From Owenia fusiformis (Eukaryota > Annelida > Polychaeta > Sabellida > Oweniidae): DNA of 64,000 nt. Where the stretch lies: assembly GCA_903813345.2 (NCBI GenBank), contig CAIIXF020000001.1, forward strand, positions 9,773,598 to 9,837,597. Direction: 5' to 3'. Of the stretch, positions 49,701 through 59,885 are shown piece by piece. Position 1 is the stretch's first letter. The number at the start of each line of letters is the position of its first letter. The position numbers and the translations under genes are program-made. The notes under the pieces are model-generated. The model saw only the letters and a program-made list of their open reading frames with translations, ran no database searches and was not told where the DNA came from.

Positions 49701-52700
49701 AAAATGGCTGCCATGACATTTACACAGAATGCCAAAAAACTAATCAGATGTAGATTTTCACACTAAGAATCATCCCTGAAAATTTGAAATTGATCTACCA
49801 AACGGTTCACCTAAAAACGCGTAGACAAGACTTTACAGGCAAGATTTTAAGACGGAAAATCCAAAATGGCTGCCTTGACATTTATCCAGAATGCCAAAAA
49901 ACTAATCAGATCTAGATTTTCATACTAAGAATCATCCCTAAAAATTTAAAATTGATCTACAGAACAGTTCACCTGGAAATGCATAGACAAGACTTTACAG
50001 ACAAGATTTTAGGACAGAAAATCCAAAATGGCTGCCTTGACATTTGCCCAGAATGCCAAAAAACTAATCAGTTCTACATTTTCATACTAAGAATCATCTC
50101 TGAAAATTTGAAATTGATCTACCAAACGGTTCACCTGAAAACACGTAGACAAGACTTTACAGACACGATTTTAGGACGGAAAATCCAAAATGGCTGCCTT
50201 GACATTTACCCAGAATGCCAAAAAACAAATCAGATCTAGATTTTTATACTAAGAATCATCCCTGAAAATTTGAAATTGATCCACCAAACGGTTCACCTGA
50301 AAACACGTAGACAAGACTTCACAGACAAGATTTTAGGACTGAAAAATCCAAAATGGCCGACAATAAAAAAGTGATTATGTGTTTTTGCTGATTTCTTCTT
50401 ACAAAATTATCACATATTACTACTGTTAACAATAACATAGGCTTTTACAACAAAGTAGATCTGAAATTATTTATAAAGCTACTAAATAGTTAAAGTATGA
50501 AAACTCAAAAACACCATTCAATATGATACAAAGTATTATCGTGCGCTAACTTTTCTTAAGACATTCAAAATGGCTGACATGACTGAGCTAACAGTTCCAA
50601 AACCTAATCAGATCTAGAATGAAGTGAGCTGAACAAGATGTTAAAGTTTTAAAAGCAACTGTGAAGCCGTTTTTCTTAAAGTTTGCAGACAAGGATTTTA
50701 GCATTTGACTTCAAAATGGCCGACAGGAAGTAGGTATCGAGTTAAAATTTTTTCATCCACATCTGTATGCACTCATAAGTTATCCCTGAAAATTTGAAGG
50801 TGATATCTGTAGCGGTTTTGGAGAAAACTCCCGGACGTACAGACAGACGGACGGACGTCCAGACGGACGCGCCTAGGCCGACAATATGGCCCCACACTAT
50901 GTGGTGGGGACATAAAAATCAACTTTTTTGACCTTTTCAAGGTCACTAAAGGTGAACGAAAGGTCAGATTTGAACTTGTGAGAACTTGTAGATGTTTTTT
51001 TTAAAAAATGTGGTCAATTTGGAGCAAATTGAAAAATTCAAAATGGCCGCCAAATTGAAAAATTCAAAATGGCCACCATGTAATTCAGCCAGCACACCCA
51101 AAACCTAAACAGATCTTGGCAATAGTCTGCTCTTGCATCTGTAAAAATTTCAAGTTGAACGGATGAGTGGTTTTCCTGGAATTTTGATGACAAGATTTGT
51201 TGAAAAATTCAAAATGGCCACCACGTAGTTTACCCAGCATGCCCTTAACCTAATCAGATCTTGGTACTAGTCTGCTCTTGCATCTGTAAAAATTTCAAGT
51301 TGAACAGGTAAGCAGTTATCCTGGAAATTTGATGACAAGATTTGGTTTATGTGCCGCCCGCACGCCCGCCCGCCCAACAGCACAAGACGACGATAATATA
51401 GCACTTTTTCAAAGTGCGATAAAAATTAACTTATAAAAAACACAACACACCCACAATAGTTTTATCTTATAGCTTATTGGATATGAAATTTATGAACCAT
51501 TTGCTCTAAATAGTCTGATCAATTTTGTAGGGTTTCCAACTGTACTATCATATGTATAGTATACTCATTATACAACTCCAAAGCGTGTGCCCATTTGATG
51601 AGTTATCACACCCTTTGAATGAAAACAAGATTTAATTTTGCAGTTAACTCTTAGTTTAAAACTCAGATGGTGGGAACATTTACGAAATATTTATAGATGA
51701 ACTAAATACTTTTTCTTTGTTTTCCTTGTTAACCTCCTTGGAATCATGATTGGCCTCTGGAGGCTGCTTGGATTGTAGTTTAATACCCGCTTTCGATTTA
51801 CCACCCTCATCATTGGGTTTAGTCTTTTTCTCCTTCGCTTCTAGCTCCTGGAATATAACATGAATACTGATTCATTAACGACATATAACATGAATATGGA
51901 TTCATAAACGACATATAACATGAATACTGATTCATTAACAACAGGTTCAGAGAAGAGTATTACCCGAAGATTGTAAATTCCAGACATTGAGTAAATATTT
52001 CTTTCTTTAACAGTACCAACATAATTTATTGGTTAAATACCAGGCAATATCATTCTGTGTTATGATTATTTTCTAAAAGATATCAATCAAAGTATAGCAT
52101 AGTTTCTTATCAAGATACACTTGAATTCTTTTTTAAAACTGGCGAATTCAAACATATTGACAACATATAGCCTTCACACTTTTATTTTCATACATAGTAA
52201 TATTTAAGGTGATGCTCATACGAATATTATGAGAAAGGCCAGTGACTCTTATCTAAAATAACAGTTAAATTCACTCTATCCAAAATTACAGTGAGTCAAA
52301 GGCCACATTGGTATCAAACCAACCAAGATTCACCTACCTCAAGTGACATGAAGGCCCCACTAGCATCAAAGCCACCAAGATTGTCCATATCACCACCATC
52401 ATCCATACTCCATTCTGGAAGATCCTCTCCACCTAAAAACATCCATACATGACTAAATAATGAATTGTGTAAAGGTCTGTGTGTTAGTAGCATAAATGGG
52501 CATTTTGAACATCAGCCAATTCCAAAAATTCATATAAAACTTTTTTTACCTACCAATGATTTAGTGCACAAAGATAAGCTTGGTATACACAAAACATACA
52601 ATGAAGTGAATAAATAAGATACATAGAAAGTGCAAGGTTATAATGTGACATGTACCGTCATCATTAGTACCAGGATAGGACTCACTACGTCTGAACCCTC

Positions 52701-55014
52701 GATCTCCATAACTATTGTTCCGCGTACGTTCAAAGCCACGTGGACGTTCATAATCTGCATCGCCCCTGTCTCTGTCTCTCCAACTGGTACCCCCTCCTCG
52801 ACCTTCAAGTAATGAACAAATAGAATAGAAAAAATGTAATTGTATATGTAATTGAATAAGGTCATTTTTCATTATAGTACACGTCATAGGGTGACCAAAA
52901 ATGGAGCCCTCTAATTTTGGAATGTCTTTCTCTCTACTTTAGTATTTTCTGAAATAAGCATTTCTGTTTTTGTCTTTTTTAGTCAATTTTAGATCGATGA
53001 CATGTTCTATTTCAACACTTTCTTGGAATGAATTTGTCTAGCAATAATGATAAATTAACAGGCTTATTTGATACAAAATGACAAATAATTTCTGATATTC
53101 CCTTCTGAATGATTTTGTGAGAGAACATGCATTGACATATACACATCTACACAAAAAAATCTACCATAATTGTGGATATTGGTCTAAAATTCTAACCTGT
53201 AATATATTGTTTAAGGATGGAGACAAAATGTCAATATTTTTGCTTACCCCATGATCTTTCATGCCTAGTTCCACCAGCTCTCCTCCAACTATCACCATCT
53301 TCCTCAGCATCCCGAGGATCACGGGGGTCTCGTATGTCCCTTGGGTCACGCGGTGACTCGCGTTCACTCAGAGTCTTAGCATCTCGCCAATTACTGCTAC
53401 TCATTGACCGTGAAAATTCTCTACGTGGTGATTCATCAGGATCGTCAAATGTCCTTGGTGTAAACCCAGGCCTTCTAAATGCAAACATATAGTACCATCA
53501 AAATAAATAATTGAATCTTAGTGATTACCCCTTCTCACCCTCAATCGGTCACTCTCCTGACACTCATGTATATATCTAATAATTCAACTACAGTACATCA
53601 ATTTGTCATTACTTTACACCGCAATGATTCAAAATATGAATGATATTTGCAGTCAGAATTCTTTCATAAAATTATATCTTACGTACCCATCTTCCCAACT
53701 CTCACTCCTGTTATGTGCTCTGCCTCTACCGTAAGTATCGTAACCTGCCCCATCTTCAAATGATGTCCCTCTCTGGAAGTACCCCTCCCCTCTGCCGCGA
53801 CCTAACAAATATACAACAGCAATACTAAATACCAATAAATACCAACAACTATGAAATTAATGAAAGGTTCATTATTACTTTAGGATTTAAGTCAGGATTT
53901 AAGTTATTTGCTTACAACTTACAAAAGAAGTTATAATTTGCTGAATGCATTGGTATTGGCAGTAAAACTTTGGTAAGGGAACAGATTGCTATCATAAATC
54001 ACAAATATATTAACCATACCTCTCCCTCGCCCTCTATCAGATGGGCCCCCACCCCTGCCCCCACGGACACCAGGAGGGGGGCCTCCTCGGCCCATCAACC
54101 TTAATACTGCACTACTGTTCACTGACTGAGACATTAACCTCTGAAAACAAACACATATGAAACTGACTCATGTTAAAATGTTGATGTGTGACTATTCTAA
54201 ATAAGACAGGGCACTAACATGGAAAATGTCACCACCTGTCATTTGTTACATACACTGCTGGGCATCAACCGGTATATTGAGACCATAACAATATGTCACA
54301 AATTTTGACGATGATACCATAACAATTTATTATCAAAGAAGATTTATTTTGAAAATGCAATAATTTATGATAAAAATCCAACATACATTTTCTTCCTCTG
54401 TAAGTGGTATTACTGCCAAAAGTGGCTGTGACTGCTCCACTACAATGGAGGGATGTTTGGCTAGTTCTTCTGGGACTTCTTTCTTGGGAACATACAGAGC
54501 TAACATCTCTTCCCGTCCATACCGATAATCTGCTAGCTTGTATTTAGTGAAGCCCGCAGGAGAAGGGGGAGGAGATTTAACATTGTTTCCATCTGATAAG
54601 GCTCTGAGCCTGCAACATTTAAAGGAACACAAGAACTTCATTATTGGTAATATGACTTATTACACACATGCATTAGCAAAATTAACACCACCTCAGAATA
54701 GCTTGCAATATGGTATACACTGATTAAACTCATGTCGAGTAGAGGTATTAATTATTACAGAAAAGTGAAACTGGTTGAGAATTAGTCATGACAAATTGTG
54801 GTACTGATAGATAGTATACACACTTTCTTCTCTCTGTAGGAAGACCATTTGAGGAAAAATGCGGAAAGACTTGATATAATTATGGATATAACACTAACTT
54901 TCCTTAATAAAGTAATTATTTCCAGAAAGTTTTCATCAATTCATACTAGGAAATGAAAAATATCTTCATGAATAGTTTAACTTACCATTCTGGTCCAAAG
55001 TTCAAGTCTGTCAT
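35789..55014 (-). CDS. GIGYF2: GIGYF protein (GRB10-interacting GYF, PERQ family), complete, 26 coding exons
   Basis: Adaptor that represses translation by linking the cap-binding protein 4EHP to mRNA decay and ribosome-quality factors. Exons in order: 55014-54986, 54609-54387, 54140-54020, 53801-53687, 53474-53248, 52802-52656, 52432-52338, 51847-51734, 48257-47766, 47642-47534, 44504-44403, 44081-44017, 43728-43523, 42102-41911, 41563-41427, 41123-41023, 40764-40657, 40419-40219, 39552-39466, 39140-39024, 38687-38599, 38239-38134, 37878-37727, 37420-37218, 36701-36541, 35992-35789. All have GT-AG borders; the sum is 3,903 nt, 1,300 residues plus stop, the usual family size. Start MTDLNFGPEW aligns with the human N-terminus. 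Motifs: YRYGREEML (38-46), GYF domain (547 to about 590), Q/E/R-rich coiled coil, C-terminal LDPSILGFSV. Vertebrates have GIGYF1 and GIGYF2; invertebrates usually one, so the symbol marks the family. Confidence 0.96.
36263..36466. mobile_element. Pogo-like MITE in the last GIGYF intron
   Basis: CAGTAAAACCTGTGTAAGTG at the left (preceded by TA) and CACTTAACAGGTTTTACT at the right are inverted. Inside are short direct repeats of TTGAAGTGTTCAACTCA. Related copies lie at about 42930-43094 and 62341-62505. Confidence 0.6.
39091..39303. repeat. 99-bp tandem duplication across a GIGYF splice acceptor
   Basis: CTGCCTGCAGGGGGAGACAC starts at 39091 and at 39190, and a partial third copy (CTGTCCGCAGGGGGA) at 39289. 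Each full unit spans the 5' part of exon 20 (start at 39140), its acceptor and about 49 nt of intron. The duplicated acceptor is at 39239. Confidence 0.9.
41675..41835. mobile_element. GTGACAT MITE copy in GIGYF intron 14
   Basis: AAGGCACTGACATGTTAAAT, GTCACCACCTGCCATTTGTT, AACTGCCGAATGCCAACAAC, AAAAAGTAGGAGACTATAAC, then GGTGACATAAT. A truncated second copy starts at 42120, directly beside exon 14 in the preceding intron. Confidence 0.65.
42926..43094. mobile_element. Pogo-like MITE in GIGYF intron 13
   Basis: GTGAAACCTGTAAAATTGAA at left and CAATGTTTAACTG followed by TA at right; interior with CTGCTAGTGGAACACCTCTG direct repeats. Ends are partly decayed. Confidence 0.45.
44017..47642 (-). 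CDS. GIGYF2: GIGYF exons 10-12: GYF domain
   Basis: Exon 10 ends with KKWFYKDPQQDLQ, exon 11 encodes GPFTSDEMAEWFSAGYFTMN then LLIKRGCDERFQPL, exon 12 GELIKRWNRVPFLPGPPPPP. Together they give the full GYF signature: W547, Y549, GPF 558-560, M565, W568, GYF 572-574. This fold binds proline-rich PPGphi motifs, for example in TNRC6 and TTP. A 3-kb intron between exons 10 and 11 splits the domain right before GPF and holds two separate transposable elements. Confidence 0.95.
44704..46330. mobile_element. 1.6-kb foldback element in the GYF-domain intron
   Basis: AGAGGTTATGTCACTATGA at the left end is inverted at the right end (46310-46330). Further inward, TCACGCCCGGTGATCGTGAA (about 44841) and GGTCTACACAACCTGCAATA through about 45291 are inverted at about 46112-46305. 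The left arm carries extra insertions. Both arms have G-rich runs (GGGACGGAGGGGGGAGGGGA). The unpaired centre includes a tRNA-like sequence. Confidence 0.75.
45618..45710 (-). repeat. tRNA-Leu-like (SINE-type or tRNA pseudogene) sequence
   Basis: On the minus strand GCCAGTTGGCCGAGCAGTCT then ACAGCGCCAGAATCTCAGCT looks like the D-arm and anticodon arm of a tRNA-Leu (A-box TGGCCGAGCAG). GGTCGTGAGTTGGAGAC resembles a diverged B box. The 3' acceptor stem does not pair, so it is not a working tRNA gene. It lies in the centre of the foldback element. Confidence 0.5.
46364..47516. mobile_element. 1.15-kb DNA element with ATTAC target duplication
   Basis: Ends CAGTGCGCGAAATA and TTATTTCACGCACTG are inverted, flanked by ATTAC at 46359-46363 and 47517-47521. 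A shared sub-terminal phrase (AGACATTTTGGC..GCCAG) appears inverted near both ends. No transposase. Its right end is 17 nt from the donor of GIGYF exon 10 (exon end 47534). A 5-bp duplication fits several superfamilies; I do not assign one. Confidence 0.65.
47766..48257 (-). CDS. GIGYF2: GIGYF exon 9: long low-complexity linker
   Basis: 492 nt, 164 residues, the longest exon. It has a QQQQQQ run, Lys/Asn-rich and Ser/Thr-rich stretches, then a more structured end with SMSEADFHHLEEAAENLVAT, equivalent to human GLKHLEQQAEKMVAYLQ before the GYF domain. The acceptor is tttcag at 48258-48263. The open frame continues 28 codons upstream into the intron, but those residues are intron and transposon end, not protein. 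Confidence 0.9.
49385..50913. mobile_element. Inner element with ATGTCCCCACCA ends
   Basis: ATGTCCCCACCA (49385-49396) and TGGTGGGGACAT (50902-50913) are inverted. The outer element's phrase ATTTAGA...AATCAACTTTTTTGACC is interrupted here, showing insertion. The right part carries GGACGTACAGACAGACGGAC-type sequence. A related reversed fragment lies at about 62505-62660. Confidence 0.7.
49440..50350. repeat. 162-bp tandem array, about 5.5 copies
   Basis: CAAGACTTTACAGACAAGAT or a near variant starts at 49501, 49664, 49826, 49988, 50150 and 50312: one step of 163, then four of 162. Each unit contains CAAAATGGCTGCC and CACCTGAAAACGCGTAGA. Being a multiple of 3, the unit keeps an open frame on the plus strand (49952-50239), which is not a gene. 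Confidence 0.9.
51734..54140 (-). CDS. GIGYF2: GIGYF exons 3-8: RG-rich and DDX6-binding-type region
   Basis: Exon 3 carries SVNSSAVLRLMGRG, conserved with human (SVNSAAVLRLTGRG), then a glycine/arginine-rich stretch (GVRGGRGGGPSDRGRGRG). Exons 4-6 have RSESWED and RRSESYPG serine motifs and a long RD/RE-rich segment with PRDPRDIRDPRDPRD repeats. Exon 7 encodes GEDLPEWSMDDGGDMDNLGG followed by FDASGAFMSLE, matching the human LPEWCLEDAEEE...GAFLSLK segment reported to bind the DDX6 helicase. Exon 8 is a lysine-rich linker. Confidence 0.92.
51853..51942. repeat. 30-bp triplicate beside the exon 8 acceptor
   Basis: Three copies of a 30-bp unit beginning ATATAACATGAATACTGATT end 6 nt from the exon 8 start at 51847. 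The acceptor's branch-point region is therefore built from repeat units. Confidence 0.85.
54205..54315. mobile_element. GTGACAT MITE copy in GIGYF intron 2
   Basis: AGGGCACTAACATGGAAAAT, GTCACCACCTGTCATTTGTT, then a shortened middle and GAGACCATAACAATATGTCA. Internally deleted relative to other copies. Confidence 0.5.
54387..55014 (-). CDS. GIGYF2: GIGYF exons 1-2: start and 4EHP-binding motif
   Basis: Exon 1 contributes only 29 coding nt (MTDLNFGPE plus TG). Its ATG follows an acceptor-like tatag at 55020-55024, so the 5' UTR is split. Exon 2 encodes 74 residues with KYKLADYRYGREEMLALYV, containing the YxYx4-hydrophobic motif that binds the convex face of 4EHP in known family members, followed by an acidic and hydrophobic PLTEEEN segment similar to human PFTEEEQ. 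Confidence 0.93.
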
Positions 55015-55019
55015 TTTTC

Positions 55020-57724
55020 CTATAAAACAAAAAAAACTTACATCTTAGATTCATTGATAAATCTGAAAAAGCAACAATATGATTTTACAGTTCTCCAGTT
55101 TGCCATTTATTCCCTGTTTATACATTTACAGAATTTAATTTCCGTATCTCAATTCTTAAACAGTCAAAATAACTCCAGAGCATTGGGCCATGTTGCAGTT
55201 ATGGGTCAATACGGTAGTCTTGCGTCTGGCCGTATAATAGGGCCGGGGGTGCTCTGGATGTGATGTTAATACTGATTACATTCTTAACATGTTTAGAATA
55301 TATATACATGTATAACTTTTTATCAATTTATATTCTTTAATAAGAAATTGTACTCTTCAGAATTAGAGGAAATAAAAAGATACAAACATAAAATACACAC
55401 ACACCAAAAGGGCATACAAACCCATGAAGCCTAAGTCAAGGAAGGCAAATATGATAAATATAGACATATCAAGAATAGTAAATTTAAAATAGATTTAAAA
55501 CTAAACTTTTTTTATGTGAAATAGAATTATCATTTACTTTGCAATTATAACTACTCCTCATAAGAAATTGTAGAAACAGTATTAATGTTGGGTCATTTTT
55601 CATAAGTGCACCCTGCTTTGTTTTGTTTATTTTGTGTTTTTTATCATCAAAAGACTGTACATGAAGTGAAATTGTTATGACTTGAAGCTAAATATGCTGA
55701 AAACCCCCAAATAATATGTCTGTATATCTTGGATTGCTTGCACAGTAAAATTTTAAATGTTTGGAACTACTTTGAATTAAAAAAATAAGCAATCAAAGGA
55801 CCATATTGAAACAGTATATGTAAAAATAGAAACATTTATACATGTCCTAACTTTTGTATATTTTAGTTTGTTTTTTAATTTAGCTTTCATTTCTGTGGCT
55901 TCTTATATTTTGATGCTTCTCTGCCATGTTATTTATGGAAAAATTACCATGGCTGAAACTCCCTAAATTACAAAAGGCCAAAGCTTTACTGCACATTATA
56001 CATAACTATCTGAAATATACAAAAGTTAGGACAAGTACATGTTTCTATTTTTATATACTGTTGCAATATAGTCATTTAATTGCTTATTTTTTAAATTCAA
56101 AATAGTTCCAAACATTTAAAATTTTACTGTAGTTTGAATAACAAATATGTGACCTATTAATGTATTTTGATGCTTCTCCGCCATGTTATTTTTGAATATA
56201 TCATAGCTGAAACGTCCCAAATTACAAGAGGTCACAGTTTTAGTGCACATAAAACTAACTATCTGAAATATACGAAGTTATGTATCCAATTTGAAGTAAT
56301 CCAGTCCCCTCATTACTTATTTTTAGCTTTGATATAGACAAATCACTTTTCCTGTATATATCAAACTTAAAAAATCAGCAACCAAAGGACTATAGTGCAA
56401 TTTTATATCGAAAAAGAAGACATTCATATTTTTTATGCAATATTTTTGTATATATATTGGATTGTTTGTGGTTCGGCTGATAAAATATGGTGATGTTTCT
56501 CTGATATGTTATTTTCTAAAAAATATGTGCCTGAAACTCCTTGAAGTACAAGAACCCAAATAAAAGGTTTGCAACTAATTTATCTGAATTAATATAATGC
56601 ATTGTATCTAAAACATGAATGTATTTTTCAAAATAATATTATATTATAGAACCACATTGCAACAATAAAGTGACAAGTAGAAACATATATGCTGCTAACC
56701 CTAACTTTTACGTATTTCAGATAGTTAGGTAGTATAGAGTAAAGCTGCAGCCTTTTGTAATTTAGGGGATTTCAGCTAATGTGGAAAAATAATAGAGGAC
56801 AATATGATAGACAAACAAACAAATCAAAAAGTACAAAAGTTAGGGCAGGTGCATAAATCTCAGTATGTTTTTATTTTTCAATATAATGTTGCAATGTGGT
56901 CCTTTGACATCACTTATTTCTACATTCTTCATCTTCATATACAGTGCATACTCCTTATCACAGGCATCAGAATAGATAGTAGAGTTGTACTGAAAAATCC
57001 CCCGATCTCTACAGTTGGGGACATAAATAAATGACAGGTGGATTTGCTGAAGTGAGGATTTCCCATGTTAAAAATAAGAGAATTTACAAGAGGCCATAAA
57101 TCAGTGGATGAGATTATACAAAATGTAAAATATACAAATTTTAAGGGATATGTATCTAGACAATATTGGAAATTATGGGCTTTCAGACCACCATAATTAG
57201 GAAATGGTGTTTGAAAATCGACCTGTCATTTATTTTTGTCCCCAACTGTATGAAAAATTTTCACTGCCCCAGACAGTATCCAGTTTTTCATTGAAAATAT
57301 GATAAAAAGGGGGTGTGGAAATAATCATTTTGAGTTCATGTTTTAACTACACAGAGAAGCAACCTTGATTTGAAAGTGAAATCCCAACATATGCCAAATT
57401 ATTGTGCAAAAAAACAAGTCAGGCACCTAATGACTTTCTTGTCATGAAACGAAAGATAAAAGAATTTTAGACAATAAGTGGCCTAACCGTCTGGAATAGT
57501 GTGACTCATGTCACATTCAGATTGAAAACATATTCCATTTGGAAAAATTGCACCGAAAAATATTTTCTCGTGGAAAAATAAAAATGCTTTACATTTATAT
57601 GCGGATTTCTCCCTGAAAGTACGAGGGAATTGATGCAAAAAGTTGAGAGAATGAAACTTTATATCACAAAGGTAATTTCTGTTAGTAAGGAGATGTTTAA
57701 TAAATCAAAGAAATATTAGTTTAC
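55020..57724. other. GIGYF 5' intron (probable), repeat-rich
   Basis: No coding frame was recognised. Contains an inverted pair: ACAGTAAAATTTTAAATGTT near 55744 and AACATTTAAAATTTTACTGT-type sequence near 56112-56131, plus several diverged copies of TGATGCTTCTCTGCCATGTT with GCTGAAACTCCCTAAATTAC (near 55910, 56168, 56490). A Tc1-like MITE is listed separately. Confidence 0.55.
57012..57248. mobile_element. Tc1/mariner-type MITE
   Basis: CAGTTGGGGACATAAATAAA and its inverted form at the right (TTATTTTTGTCCCCAACTG) are flanked by TA at 57010-57011 and 57249-57250. CAGT ends plus TA duplication are typical of Tc1 elements. TGACAGGT / ACCTGTCA continues the inverted repeat inward. 237 bp, non-coding. 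Confidence 0.75.
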
Positions 57725-57815
57725 CTCGTTTATTTGAGAGATATCTGCTTGAGAACACGAATACACAAAACCAATATGGCCGTCTTGTGTGTATCACGTG
57801 ATCAAAATGCCCGGA
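57725..57815 (-). promoter_or_regulatory. Candidate GIGYF non-coding exon 1 and promoter (CACGTG)
   Basis: On the minus strand ATCACGTGAT (57793-57802, an E-box palindrome) is followed by CAAGACGGCCATATTGG and, at 57725-57719, AACGAG|GTAAAC, a plausible donor. This fits a short 5' UTR exon spliced to the acceptor just before the GIGYF ATG (55020-55024). Inference only; no transcript evidence. Confidence 0.35.
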
Positions 57816-59049
57816 TAAAGAAAAGAAAACCATTGATTTAGATTGAATGAAGGGATGTAGCAGGACTTGTGTGGTTTTACTAGTGATACATCTAGGATAT
57901 CAAACTGATAACAAGGTAGTACATTAATAATTCTATAAGATTTGATTGGCAGCCACCAAAATACGCAGAGTTTTTCACAAATACCACTAATATGAAACAA
58001 AACTTGCATCAATTTTTGTCATCTCAAAAAGTTTGAGACCTCATCCCAATGAATGAGTTACACTTTTTTAAAAAATTAACATTTTTTGCACACCCTTTAT
58101 ATGGGGGCCTATCACCCCATCAGGTCTTATCTAGTATAAACCTTAACATGTCATATTATAAATAGTGGCACAATAAAGCAGATCTATTCTTATTCCTCAG
58201 CCCGGGTTCTTCAGTCACATTACGTGCTGGTGTGGACTACACTCAAAGTACGAATCGACCAGCTTCCTTCCTCGGCATGCTGGTCGCTTGGGACTTTTTT
58301 GGATGTCTGGGATTCACTGTAAGTCACATTACATTCACTGTAAGTCACATTAGATACATGCTTGTGGCTTGAAATCTTGCGATTAAAAATAAGCTGGATT
58401 ATAGTGATAGATAAAATTCAAATTTTGTTACAACTACCGACAACATTTGAAAAATCAACCCCACAATTATTATGGTATGCATTCTCTTAGCCTATGGTCT
58501 ATAGAGCTATAGGATACCTTTGAGGCGAGCAAGTAATATTGTCCAAAAACCAATAAGTTTTGGGAAGATGGCAGCAGCAGTAGAATCCAATTAATATATA
58601 AATAAACAGAGTTGATAGGCCTGCCCTCTTTATTTAAAAATTATTTCTATCGTCCTTTAGGCAATGCAAAAACCCATGTATGGGAGACCCTGCTGGCTAG
58701 GTTCCAATGAATTTGGGCTGGAAAAATAGGGACATCTGCAACTTTTCTGCACTAAAAGGTCCTAGCAACCCGTGCAACATCTAAAAATTGGCTGATTAAA
58801 TTTGGGCTCCCTTTATGGTTCCCTTGCTTGCTGGCTGGCTGATTTTGGTCAAAAAACTGTGTGGAAATTTGATATCATATCACTCATTAGATCTATTCTT
58901 ACTGATCAATATATTCTAATATGTTTAGGTACATTTCAAACTAAGGTAACTCCGCATGTTCAGAAATTTTAAAGTATTTTGTATATTCAGAAAGGACAAG
59001 TCTCGGTTTGGAGAACAGTCTCCTGGGATAATAATTTTTTCATTATTTT

Positions 59050-59100
59050 AAGATGGCGACACTTCAACACTATGTGTGGTACAAACAACTTCGCCATCTT
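59050..59100. promoter_or_regulatory. Inverted pair of YY1-like motifs
   Basis: AAGATGGCGA (59050-59059) and TCGCCATCTT (59091-59100), exact inverted copies 31 nt apart. AAGATGGCGGC-type sites are YY1 sites often found just downstream of metazoan start sites. About 0.9 kb upstream of the JmjC start codon; role inferred. Confidence 0.35.
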
Positions 59101-59409
59101 TCATTGACGTTGGTAAAAACTTGATATATATATAACTAGACAGATGGAAAATATTTTTTGGTAATATATAGTAAGCTCTGATGTGGCCCATTTCAGCTGT
59201 TTTTGGTGTCTAATAAAAGATAAAGTACATATCAATCCACTGGAAATATTATGAAGTCAAAAGATTAGTCTTTATTTTGCCAAAGAATTTTGAAAGTAGA
59301 CCTTTAAATTTTCTTGAAAGTTCATATGCTTTAGGGATTTGTACTATCAACATTTGCTTTACTGTCAAAATTAGCTCATAGCCAAAGTAGAAGTTTATGC
59401 AAATTTTTA

Positions 59410-59885
59410 TGCCACCACCAAAAGTGGTGACATATTGTTATGTATTTCATACCTACTGAGGTTCTAGGTACATAACGAGCGGGAATATATACTGTATCTA
59501 GCCAAGGCCCGGGCGGGATGGATACACGCTGTATCCATCCCGGTCCCGCTCCTGAATTTTTTTCACAATTTTTTCAAATTTTTTTTTGAATTTTTTTCAA
59601 ATTCTTTTTTTCAAATTTTTTTTTCCCATTTTTTCCAAAAAACGTTTTCACATTCTTTTTAAAAAAAAACTTAAAAAAACACTTTATAACACCAAGAAAA
59701 TTGGATATACACATATCTCCCTTGGGATAAAACCTGTATCCAAAACCTCCCAGTACATAACCCTTATGTCTCCCAAATTTTTGTGGACAACAGTTGTTTG
59801 ACGGTCAGTATCTGCTGAGACTAACATTAGTCTCAGGTATCTGTAACAAATGGCAGCTATTGACATTTTGCATGTTAACGCCTTT
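59410..59885. mobile_element. GTGACAT MITE copy, reversed and interrupted
   Basis: CACCAAAAGTGGTGACATAT at the left and CTGTAACAAATGGCAGCTAT then TTTTGCATGTTAACGCC at the right are the two ends of a reversed family member, with about 340 bp between them including the 59514 hairpin and T-rich tract, where the usual interior is about 100 bp. Confidence 0.5.
59514..59542. repeat. Perfect 13-bp GC-rich hairpin
   Basis: CGGGATGGATACA, loop CGC, TGTATCCATCCCG, a perfect stem followed by a long T-rich tract from about 59555. The layout looks like a bacterial-type terminator, but here it lies inside an interrupted MITE in animal DNA, so no such role is claimed. Confidence 0.7.

Larger units (their letters stand above)
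48288..51421. mobile_element. 3.1-kb nested element in GIGYF intron 8
   Basis: Inverted ends TATCGCACTTTGA (48288-48300) and TCAAAGTGCGATA (51409-51421). Interior holds repeated phrases such as AAATTCAAAATGGCCGCCA and GACCTTGACCTTCGACCTTG, and an inner element at 49385-50913. No coding capacity was recognised. Its edge is only about 30 nt from the exon 9 acceptor. Confidence 0.75.

Noticed and set aside
49952-50239. 95-codon plus-strand open frame
   Set aside because: Produced by two copies of a 162-bp tandem unit whose length is a multiple of 3; no similarity to any protein family.
59514-59660. Rho-independent terminator
   Set aside because: Hairpin plus T tract fits the shape, but the locus is metazoan and no transcript ends here on available evidence; better explained as part of an inserted repeat.
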